Positions 25,949-36,461 of a stretch of DNA of 64,000 nucleotides are shown piece by piece. Source of the DNA: Aphelocoma coerulescens (Eukaryota; Chordata; Aves; Passeriformes; Corvidae); NCBI RefSeq assembly GCF_041296385.1, contig NC_091014.1, forward strand, positions 18,203,578 to 18,267,577. The letters run 5' to 3'. The position numbers were made by a program, and so were the translations under genes. Below the pieces are notes generated by a model. The model did no database searches, was not told where the DNA came from, and worked only from the letters and a program-made list of their open reading frames with translations. Numbering within the stretch: position 1 is the stretch's first letter; each line of letters opens with the position of its first letter.

Positions 25949-25997
25949 CAGTGGGCTTTGTTTCTTTAGCAGGCTGCTAAAGAAACAAAGCCCACTG
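25949..25997. repeat. 49-bp near-perfect palindrome
   Basis: Two 24-base arms (25949-25972 and 25974-25997) are exact reverse complements around a single G at 25973. The left arm begins CAGTGGGCTTTG and its inner end is TTTAGCAG. No mismatch in 24 pairs. The flanking bases do not pair, so the symmetry ends sharply. Confidence 0.95.
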
Positions 25998-27139
25998 GCA
26001 TGAGTCACCATACAAGCAGCAATAGCAAAACGATGACGTCCCAGGATATTTTTGTAGTTCATTACATATTCACACTCACATTGTTCCCTAAGAAAGCTTT
26101 TTCTCTTAACCAATAATTTTTAACTGTAGGGTGGAAATTTTCATAATACCTGAGAAATGTACTGACTATCCTGATGCAGACAGACATGCTATAAGGATGT
26201 AAATTGCTTTCCTTTGATTGTATTACTTCATGAAAAGATACTGTCAAGAGAAACTTTGATGTTCTTACGTGGGTTTTTTGACTAGGGAAATATGAGATTG
26301 CTAAAAGCGAATTAAATATTGTCCTGATGTTTTACATAACTATAGCCCAAGCTCAAGCCAAGCATATAGGAAACAATGGAAAGTGCTAGCATGCACTCTG
26401 ACAGCTGACCTTTTTTTTTAGCTGGACACAAGTTATTTGGCCCATTAGCATGCTTATTTATTTAATATGATGTAAAAAACCCATTGCAATTCAAATGGGT
26501 AATTATTACAGCCTATTTGGAATTGTTATGTGTTGTTCACATTCTATGTAATATCAACACAGAAGCCTGCCACCATGTCTTCTTTATTACAATAGTTTAT
26601 TCTGCACAGTGCTGGCAGTAAATTTAAAAACAAGCATCACCTTTGAATTCACTTATTCAATTTGAAAATAAAATGGTAGTATGATAGTTTGATTCATTAT
26701 TATAAGCATAATGTCCAAAATTAGGCATTACTGAATAGCTTTTAAAGACCTAAATGTTAAAAATGTTATTATAATTCTAAGCAACTATAAAACAGACTCC
26801 ACCTGGTTGTATTTTGTACAAAGATATGAATAAATACATCTATGCAATTAGCTGGTACTTACACAACTATCTTCAGACATAACCAACTACACGTATCTTG
26901 TTTTTTGCATGTTTTTGTATAATTATATATTGACAGCATTAAAAATGGAGGTATGGTATAGAACAGTATACATAAACAATATATATGTATACTTCAGATA
27001 AATATAAACCTTTGTATTCTTCATGCATGTATGTATCTTGATGTGACAGTCCAACATCCAATGACTTTTTCAAGTGCACTGAAAAGTACTCAAGCAAGAG
27101 CTTAGCTTCAAAATGTAAACTAAGTGAATTCTAGAAAGA

Positions 27140-27181
27140 CATATATAAATATATACACATATATATATGTATATATATATT
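27140..27181. repeat. TA/CA-type microsatellite
   Basis: About 42 bases of alternating A and T with single C and G interruptions. Confidence 0.9.
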
Positions 27182-29649
27182 GTTGTGGCCTCAGATAAAG
27201 TTCAGTATTTAATTGTACTATGGAATGGACCATTAGAAGGAAGAGCTCTGACCTCTAGCTTTGAATTTTAAATTGAATTCACATTCACCAATTTGTGAAG
27301 TGGTATTCAAAGAGACTTTGCTTGTTTCCTAAACCTGTCTTTTGCCTCCAATCTTGACCTAGTAAAAAACATGTGCATATGCACTGAGTATACACATAGT
27401 AACTGATGGTCATTGGTTAGTTCACAGAGTGGCTGTTCACTAGTGTAATACACTCTATTGTATTTGAATTAAAAAAAATATTCTTTGTCCTCATGCAATT
27501 CATAGCACTTTCTGTAAGTAAAAATAATCACAGAGAAGTCACAAGTAGCTAATCCCATCTATTTTGCACCCAGTCAAAGCTTGATTTTTCTCTGTAACTT
27601 TGATCTATGCATTTTAATTTTAAATGATCAGGTGTTAGCATTTCACTGTGTCTGGTGGGAGACCACTTCAAACACTGCACAGCCTAGGCATTAGAGAATC
27701 ATCTTCTGATTTAGCCTCACTTACCTTTATATGATTTTAGAGGTTGTTCCAGATATGCACAAAGAATTTTTTAACTTTTCAGTATAGCTGTTGTATTTAT
27801 GCTCGAGTATTTAGCAAAATTAAATATATTTAGCACTAAAATCTATTTCAAATGGATTTGCTGCTTTAATACTGAAATTTGTAGAACTACCTACAATGTG
27901 CAATACCATCACATATTTGTTTTGCTGTGAAGATTAATTGTTCCTAAACGGTGAAATAGGGAATCTTAGATAATGTGTACAGCTGTTTAGGTAAAAAGAA
28001 AATTGCAGTCACATTAATGGGGATTGCTGAAAAATATTCTAATGATATAACTCTTGTTCCTCATAGAAAACTAAAATGTTTCACATTCCTAGAAGAATTA
28101 ACATTTTCTTAAAACCATATGCTCTTGACTTATACCCACAGTAGCTACTGCAGCACTTTTTCAGCTCGACCAAACTTTAATACAAAAGGTGATCTGAATT
28201 TGAATCAGATCCAAGCTTTCTACCAAAATATTGCAAACCCACCAGAATCAGCATCACTAATTCTTTAATAGAATAGATATTTTATGAAACCTGACAACAT
28301 TAGTAGAGATTTTTTACAATTGCAGATTAAGCCTTTTATGGAGAATCACAAATGACAGTCAGGTTCAATAGAACAAAAATTTCATCTAATATTAGTTTCT
28401 GGCAAGTCAATTTGCAAGATTATTTTTGCAGATTATATTAGCTGTATTGGGAGGTCACCCTCTTACTTCTAAATCAAGAAAGAGAGACAGTTGCATAATC
28501 GCACAATGCTGTAGATATATTATTAACCAATCTTTCACAATAAGGAAATTAGCTATTCACCAAGAAGGGGTGAATAAAATAAAAAGGTGGTTTATAACAC
28601 AATGAATATTTCTTGGAAGAAGCTGGGGAAAGGCCAGCTGAATACCACTAAGAGTGCAACCTGTCTGTATCTTAGTATTCAATCTCTGGAAAATGTAAGT
28701 TTTTAGCTAAGAGTCAGAGAAGGAAGATACCACAATTTAAACAGGCTCACGATCTATCTATTCTGGGCTGCATGATATTCTTAAAAATATGAGTTCAGAT
28801 TGGGCTACTTAATTAATCAGAAGCTATCAGTCCATCAGTAATTAGTGACTTATAACATCCAGGCAAAGCAATTAATTTGGATTTGAAAACTGCCACTAAA
28901 TTTAAACTGAATGCTAATGTTTTTATGTATGTTTATACTTACGTTTTAGGAGTCTAGGGTTTTTTTATTTCTGAGAAAAGTTCTGGATACAATTATTCAG
29001 TATAAGATGTGCACAGAGACTGAGACAAAAAATTCTGGGAAAAAAAAAGAAGGAAAAAACTAAGTAATCCGATTTACAAACAAATTATATCTTGAATTAA
29101 ACAATTTCTTGTCTGTTTCTCAGGAACTTTTGCCATAGATCAGAAAAATCTGAATTTTGTCTTCCACTTGTCCAAAACCTGATTATCTTGCAGGGACAAC
29201 ACTTGCTCACACCAAAACAACATAGGCTATTATGAAAAACACATGAAAAATCAAAAAACCTAGAGATTTTTTGGGCTAACTAAAGAACTTTTCAGTCCTG
29301 CTGCAAAGAGTAACGGGGCTGAAAAAGGCATGACGAAGGTCAGCAATCAGTATTTTTTAATTTACTTATTTAGATTTACCAGCAATACAAAACACCCCTA
29401 GAGAAGTATTTAACATTGTTATCTATTCAACTAATTTATCACACTGAGATCTTTGGCCAAGGATGGAACTCAAAAGCAGTGTGGTAGTCAAAGTAAATAT
29501 AATAACGCATGTTTTTTCCTCACAAAAGCATTTGTATTTCATCTGAAAGTGCAAATGAATACACACTAGGGAAATGTTTCCTGTTTTGTAACAATGTTTA
29601 GTCAGTGACATTATCTCCCCTCCCACTTGCCTACCTCTCAGTACAGATC

Positions 29650-29812
29650 ATTGTTGGACACCTTTCCTACACCATGGATACCCCATCCCTGGCATTGTTC
29701 AAGGTCAGGTCGGATGGGGCTTCAAGCAACCTGGTGTCCCTGACCATGGATAGGGGATTGGAACTTGATGATCTCCAAAGTCCCTTCCAACCCAAACTAT
29801 TCTGTGATCTTT
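29650..29812 (+). mobile_element. CR1 LINE, 3' tail
   Basis: Strongly 5'-truncated CR1 on the plus strand, about 163 bp. It contains ATGGATAGGGGATTGGAACT, then CAAAGTCCCTTCCAACCCAA and ends TATTCTGTGATCT, the avian CR1 3' terminus (usual form CCCAAACCATTCTATGATTC). A plus-strand 69-codon frame across it (29605-29814) is therefore CR1 tail, not a gene. Confidence 0.93.
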
Positions 29813-31134
29813 AACTCATTTATTCTGAAGACTTTCTCTGATTGATAGAAACCTCTCCAAATGTGTGTTTTCTTCTCTAATGCCATGTGACTGCAGTTCC
29901 TGATTGGCAGGTGGTAAGTAATGGATGGTTTATTTTTAAAGTAAACGTGCATAATCACCGTGTTCTTGTTTCTGATGGCAGAATCAGTAGAGAACTGAGG
30001 GCCAGTATAGTAGCAAATGCAGTATCTACAAATTTTAGTAGCTGGAAGCTGTAACTAATAGAAATACAAAGCCCAACTAGCCTTTGAAATTAACCATAAG
30101 TGGTCCTTTTAAGACAATCTTAGGCTGCTGACCACTGCGGAAGAAAATTAAGCACCAGATTTTTGAAAGAATCAGAAAAATGAGGAGGGAGGAAAGAGGA
30201 ACAGTAATGAAGACATGGAAGATGTTTTAAGCAGCATTTAGTCAATTATATCCTTCATCCTTTTAATTTTGTTGCACTTTTCAGAGTTCTGTTTAAAAAA
30301 CAATTTTCACTTAACTGCTTCAAGCTAATTTTTGTGTCGTACCTTCTATTGGTTATGTGTCTCATATACTTCAGTTCTCACTTCTTTCATTATCTTCTTG
30401 TTCATTGAGCTATTCTTATTAATTTAATTATCTGCTTTTGCTTTCCTTTCATTCAGTGTTACCTCCACTTGTCCTTATAGTCTTCTGTCATGTCAGTTCC
30501 CTGCTGTTTAATTCTTACTCCTTTCCAGCACAGGCAAAGGAAGCATTTGCCTTGAGTTCAGTGAGCTTTGGAAGGACCTTTAGCTATCATTAAGATTTTC
30601 TGTGACATACAAAAGAGTAGCTTCCCTTTGCACTATGCCATGAGTAGCTGATGCTGACCTCAGGAAAAATTCTTCCTTCCTCTGTGGTATATAGAAAATT
30701 TAGTGCATCATTGACTACAGAACACTTTGGTGGGTTTGGTGTCATCCCCCTGTTCTAAAATTTATTTTTGGTGGGGTGTGAAACAGTAGTAAGAGTTCCA
30801 GGAATCCAAGATCAAGACGAGAATCTGGGACCCACACTGTAATACCTCTCACTAACTTGCTTACTCCACTATCTCTCACTACCTTGGTGACTTTACCCTG
30901 TCATGCCCTAGCCTATATCCCATAGGCTTATGGAACCAGAGTAATCTAGAGTATGAATAACATGGACACTAAAGTACTAATACAGTAGACATCAGTATTG
31001 ATTTTGGTAGTAGTGAATCTGTTCAGACCTGTGTGCACTACTTAAAACCTTACTGTCTAATCTCCAATCTTCTTATGAAAATGAGAAAATTTCCAGGGTA
31101 TTAAGGTCTCTCTTTTCCTTCTGGAGAGGACTCA
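29813..31134. other. unique non-coding DNA
   Basis: No gene or transposon recognised. Confidence 0.55.
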
Positions 31135-31560
31135 CACTTATCCCTAATCCCTTGCTTGCAATATATTTATAGATGCCCTTCCTGTTATCCTTAATATCCC
31201 CAGCCACGCTCAAATCTTACTGGGCCTTGGCTTCCCTAAACCTGTCACTAACTTCCCATACAATTCCACTTTATTCCTCTCAGGCCACCTATCAATCACA
31301 TCTACTTCCTGAAAGCTTCTTTTTTCACTCTGAATTTGCACAGCAGATCCTTATCTATCTGAGGCCTCCTGGCATTATTGCCCAACTTTCTCCTTGTTGA
31401 TATGCATTGCTCCTGAGCTTGGAGGATGTAATCCTTGAAATTCAGTCACCATTCTTTGGCCCCTTTACCTTTTAGGGCTCCATCCCATGGGACTCTACTG
31501 AGTAGGTCCATGAAGAGACCAGAGTCTGCATTCCTGAAGCCAAGGGTAGTGAGCTTTCAT
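31135..31560 (-). mobile_element. CR1-type LINE, ORF2 linker fragment
   Basis: On the minus strand the segment corresponds to the region between endonuclease and reverse transcriptase of CR1 ORF2. Recognisable blocks, as plus-strand sequence, are CTGAGCTTGGAGGATGTAAT, GGCTCCATCCCATGGGACTC and GGTCCATGAAGAGACCAGAG. Stops and frame changes are common, so it is dead. The plus-strand frame 31173-31400 is an antisense shadow. Neither the CR1 3' end nor the 5' UTR is present. Confidence 0.8.
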
Positions 31561-32249
31561 ATTTGTCCTGATTTGCTTTAAAGTTTTAGCATATTTTAGT
31601 GACTTTGGAGTAGCAGAAGAATAACCTAATAGTAAAACTGGGATTAGGATTCAGGTCTTTGGAATTTCATTCCTGTTCCTATGTGCCTTGAAGAAAATAG
31701 AGAAATTAAGTCTCAAGTACACCAAATTGCAATTTCTTTATTTGATCTATCTGAAAACAGCAGCCTAAGACACTGGCTGAATAATTCTCTGTCAAAGCAA
31801 TAAATTATTACACATATGCACACACACACATATATGCCTGGCTATTGAACAGTTTGTCTGATCTCAAACTGTCCCACTTAGAAGTAACTCCTAATATTAT
31901 AACTGGTTTGTCTTGAATATCTGGATTTTAAGTGGAACCAAGTAAGAGGCAGAGCACCATCAAAAAGTACTAACAACAAAAATATATCTGCCAGTAAACA
32001 GACTGGATGCTAATTAAATCTTTTCTCCCCTGCCCTAGTCATGAATCTTAACTTATTCTTGGATGAATATCAAAGCTAATCATCATTTTACTACTTCAAC
32101 ATTCTCTTCAAAGCAGTATCAAAAGTGGACCAAGGATGAATTGAATTTACATTTTGATTTAGTAATAAGGTATCAATATTCACAGAGACCTTTCCCCCAG
32201 CAGATAAAAATATGATAAATTACTATTTTATTTCAGGTTTAGTGTATTC
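31561..32249. other. unique AT-rich non-coding DNA
   Basis: No gene seen. Holds a small CA/TA microsatellite at 31810-31836. Confidence 0.6.
31810..31836. repeat. CA/TA microsatellite
   Basis: Run of CA dinucleotides flanked by CATATG-like words. Confidence 0.85.
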
Positions 32250-32690
32250 TCTACTTGTTGTAGTGCTAGGTTTAGTTTAGCAAGCTGCAGCTTTCCCTGA
32301 GAGCTCAGCAGAGCTGCTTAGGGCAGTGTGACCATTTCGCCCTCCCGTAGTCCATTTGGGACGGCTCCGCGGTTTTGCTCCGGCAGCTGTCAGCTCTACC
32401 ACACAGTGACGGCGAAGGAGGCGAGAAGGGGCTCCCCTTGAGGGTTTCAGAGAACCTTTAATGGTTACATCTTGTCCTGGCGACCCCCAGAGACAAAAGA
32501 GACCTCGTGATCCGGGCGCAGGGGGGTTTTGTCAGGGGCTCAGGGGCGGTACCTGGGTGGGGTTGGGGTACAGGAACCAACAGGGAGAGCCCGAGGGAGT
32601 GGCCAGGGCTAGGGGCAGGGGAAACCGGGGGTGGGGGGGGAACAATATGGGATCAGAAAAGCTGTGGGTAAACAGATCACCACATCTACT
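32250..32690. repeat. 6-bp target-site duplication around a solo LTR
   Basis: TCTACT occurs exactly at 32250-32255 and 32685-32690, directly abutting the TG and CA ends of the LTR between them. Six bp is the usual length for class II (ERVK/betaretrovirus-like) integration. Confidence 0.8.
32256..32684 (-). mobile_element. solo LTR, ERVK-like
   Basis: A 429-bp GC- and CpG-rich block with termini TGTTGTAG and GATCACCACA, giving TG...CA ends. On the minus strand ATTAAA (within ACCATTAAAGG, plus about 32456-32466) can serve as polyadenylation signal, followed by a GC-rich U5, which fixes orientation. The words GGTTCTCTGAAACCCTCAAG (minus) match a passerine LTR I recall. With an exact target-site duplication and no retroviral genes on either side, this is a solo LTR left by recombination between two LTRs. 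The plus-strand frame 32461-32709 is chance coding in GC-rich DNA. Confidence 0.88.
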
Positions 32691-35600
32691 TATTAGGCCC
32701 TATTGCTGAAAATGCTTCTATATATTCCTGAATGTAAAACATGTCTGCAGTCCCACTAAGTTAATGGGATAATCCATATACTTTTGGTTAAACAATAGTG
32801 TTTGCATAAGAGCTAGAAGTTGTCATTTGGACTGTCAGCCATATGAGCAGATTACTCATTTGACAACAGTGATTTATAATATTCATTTAAATTCATTTGA
32901 GCTTTGTTTTCATAATTTGTTTCATTGGACAAAATAAATAAATGGGCAAGTAGAAAGTATTTTTCCCTATTTTTTTCCCCCAAACGTAATCAACCTCCCA
33001 AATTATGGAACTTTTTCCTTGGACTTTTCAGTCAAATATCTTGAAGGACTGAATAATCTTTTTCAGTGTTACCTTTCTCCTGACTTCCTTCACTGCTTCA
33101 GTCTCCATGGAAAACTACGGAAACTTGTGTTGTGAGGTGCAGCTGGGAACAGGGCAGCCTAAAGAGTTCACTGTATTTTCCTCCTGATAATATAGCAGAG
33201 AAGGAAAGTGAATTGCAGTTAATAATGTGTCTTGTGTGAGTACTTGTTCCACCCTTACTGCTGTGGTATTCTTTACCTTACATCCTTTTAATGCTGATAC
33301 AGCTTATTTATGAATTGAAATCATATCCAGAACAGTCATGTTTGTGTTCAGGAGTAAAACAGACAAAATCTCAAATTTCTCCTAAGTCAGAATTATATTT
33401 GCAGATCCATAAGAGGCTAAAACTCAGATGGGGCTCTAAATTGCAGAGATTAACTTAATCAGCTGATACATGGAATGCACAGGATATTAAGATATATAAC
33501 TATGGACCAATGTCTAAAAAATCTGATGTTACTGTAGACCCCATAGAATGTCAATATATGCACTCCTATCAATAATAGGTTTATTTCATGTAAAAATCAC
33601 AACATTGTCATTATCCTCCTTAGGGCATTTTACAGTTTTATCCAGTAATGAGAGTCATACTTTATACTTAAATTTACCTATTACCCCAACCCCACTCCCA
33701 GATCCCCCTTGTTTCCCTAAGCTGACACACTCCCCACAGCACCAGCATCATTAAGTTTTTCTGTGCCAAAAAACTGGCACAAATAGTGGTCTGAACACCT
33801 ATAAATTCAATTATTCACTGAAACAGCCTGCAGACAGAGAAGTGTTTATATCATAGTTTTACAAAAAGAGAAATTGATGAAAAACATAAAGTGTCTTGTC
33901 CAGTACCATGGAGCTGTCAAAGCTAGTGCCAAGGTTGGATTCACTCATGATTCATATCCCTGTTCTCTAAACACAAGAAGATATCACTCAAGGTCTGTGA
34001 AAGCCCTGACCGCAAAAAAAGGAAACAAGCATGTTTCTGCAATGTCTCATAATATTCTAAAATCCTAGGATGCAGACAAACACAGGGGAGCATGGACCAG
34101 AATGTGGGTATGAAAGCCATGGTTAAGTCATAAAAAGAAACAGCTGCTTGAGTCAAAATCTTGCATTTGAAACTGTGGGAGCACAAGGCAGAAGCATATA
34201 ACACTCCACAGGAAACTTCAGGTTAAAAAAATTTTCAACCCAAAGATAAAGAAATCCAAGAAAACTCTCATAAAAGCATGTGGCATTTATATTTGGAAAC
34301 TGCATTGGTTTAAAGTAGAAATTATTCTGGACTTCAACAAGGATATAGCATGTGATCTAATAACTGTGTCTTCCTTGAAATTTCTCAGTCATAATTCAGC
34401 TGATTATTTCTATTTCTTGTTTCAGCCTAAATCAGTTTTTTGTTCAATTCTACTTCAGGTCCTGTCTTCCAGTCTTCTCTTTAAAACACATAGTTTTTTC
34501 AGATGCGCCTAACTGCTTAACATTTTAAATCCCTTCAAGTTTTACATCTCTTCAAGTTTAATTAAGTTCACCATTTGCATTGTTCACTTAGAGCTACATC
34601 AGTTTTTTGAATTGCTTTATTTTCTCTGTCTGCTTCAACTTCTGGACCTAAATCATATCAGTTTTACATCAACTTTTCAATCACTCTTATCTCAGACATC
34701 TATTTTTACATCTTGCTTTAAATCACATCAACTCTCATACTGATGTAAATTATATAACCTATTACTTGTTCTTGGTGTATTGACTTAAAAAGGATTTCCA
34801 ATTTGTATAAATTTATGTATATTTGTTATGTTTGCAGTACCTTTATGTGCCATGGTGAATTAAAAATTAAATTGAAAATTGTTTTCCATATGGAAATACT
34901 GTAACTGGCAACACAGAACTCTTAAAATAGAATGTTTTTCCTTAACAAAGACCTGAAACAAATCTTCTGAAATTAATGGGAGTCTTTCCAAGTAGCATTT
35001 AGGAAAAATGCAAGGACAGCATTTTAAAAGAAATATACTCCCACGTTATTAAACTCAGATCCATTTTCACAGGAAAGATCAAATATGAGATAAATTTAGG
35101 ATAGAAGTTAAATTTTAAAATAGACATAAATTATGAACTGAAGCTATTTTAGTAACACCTGTTTCTAAATTACAAGATAAGTAATGTAAGCAAATATAGC
35201 TTACCAAGCTGATCTGAAAGAAAGAAGACAAGACGACGTTTGTCTCTTACTTAATCAGATATTTTTGGTGTTATCATCACTCCCAAAATAATTTCTAATT
35301 CCCTAAATGATATAAATCTTAATCTATAGACAAATATATTCAGTTGCAATACTTACAAAATTAGTATATAAATTATTATTACCTTGAAATATATATGTCA
35401 AGAGACTTGTTCAAAATAACAAAAACAAAACCCAAAGCTAAAGTGTGTGAATTACAACTGCTGCAGTTATCTGTGTATCAGAAATTCCTTAGTGTCTTGA
35501 AAGGAAACATGGTATATTTTAAAACTATCTGGTTAAAATTGGAGGCTTAAAATAATTATAACAAGGACCACTGAATGACAAATTGTTGTTGCCTAGTGCA

Positions 35601-35790
35601 TAAAATTAAATGCATAATAAATCTACTTACAATATAACAGATGCCTAACCATGACAATGTTTCCAATCAACAGTATACAATTTTTAATAATGACATTTTT
35701 TTCAGGGATTATCAAGAATTTTTCAGTGACATAGGAAGTTTGTCCAATCAGTAAGTTTTCTTAAAGAGAAAAAGAATTTTTTATTGGGCC
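32685..35790. other. unique AT-rich non-coding DNA
   Basis: No gene or transposon recognised over 3.1 kb, apart from a possible scrap of the old CCATTGA-type palindromic repeat near 32748-32770. Open frames at 33548-33754 (+) and the opposed pair 33874-34204 show no domain. Confidence 0.55.
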
Positions 35791-36461
35791 TGTCTCCTTG
35801 GGGTATGTCTCCAAAACTGAGACATAAATTTGGCACCCAACCAAATTTTGGAGACAAAATTTCAGGAGAAAACACTCTGAAATGAGTGTCTCCTCCGAAG
35901 GGAAAAGGGCCTCCCCTTTTCCTCCAACAATAAGCCAAGTGGGTCACAGCAAGTGAAACTGGAAAAAACCAAACTGTTTATTAACGCCAAATAAAACAGG
36001 GTAGAACAGGGAAAAAAAAAAAAAAAAAAACAACAAAAAAATACAACAAATTCCCAGAGAGGGAACAGACACCCGGGCTTGGACCAGCCGGGGCCACCCC
36101 GTGGGCCCGCTGGGGCCACCAGCAGGCTCCCCAGACCAGCGAGGAGGGAAGGGAGGCAGTGAGGCAAGGGGAAGGGAAAAAGTACATGGAAAACCAACAG
36201 AACCTTTTCCCAGCTAGCTGGAACACAAAGGAAACCCAGGAAAACAGCACAGCGCTCCCAGCGCACTCCCTCCCGAGCCCTGCCGAGCCCCAGAGCCCCC
36301 GAGCCTTTGGGCTGAACCGTTCAACCGCCCCCTCGGGTCCCTGGCTCCGGCCCCACCCCCGGGTCCATCTTAAAGGCACTGAGTCCTTGGGCATTGAGCG
36401 GACAGTTAAGGAATAAAGCGGCTTCATAGCATCACCCAGGACAGCTGCTTTGTTAAGAACA
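35791..36461 (-). mobile_element. GC-rich passerine-type ERV LTR
   Basis: About 670 bp, sharply richer in GC and CpG than its surroundings. On the minus strand it reads TGTTCTTAACAAAGCAGC (candidate 5' end), a GC-rich U3, a 19-T run (36012-36030 as A on the plus strand), then AATAAACAGTTTGG (polyadenylation signal, plus about 35971-35984) and a U5. Possible flanks TGGGCC and TGGCTC match at 4 of 6 positions, so the limits are approximate. Three minus-strand frames (up to 162 codons at 35981-36469) and one plus frame overlap it; they match no retroviral protein I know and follow from GC content. Similar LTRs are common in songbirds as I recall. Confidence 0.72.
36012..36030. repeat. poly-A tract (19 A) inside LTR
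   Basis: Nineteen consecutive A on the plus strand, i.e. a T run in LTR sense about 30 bp upstream of the AATAAA signal. Confidence 0.95.

Larger units (their letters stand above)
25404..29649. other. AT-rich non-coding DNA with possible conserved elements
   Basis: No gene or transposon recognised over 4.2 kb. Contains the palindrome at 25949-25997 and the TA repeat at 27140-27181. Stretches at 26340-26720 and 28780-28930 are rich in TAATTA-, CAGCTG- and TTAATTTG-like words and lack simple repeats, a look shared with conserved enhancers, but conservation cannot be judged from one sequence. Confidence 0.5.
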
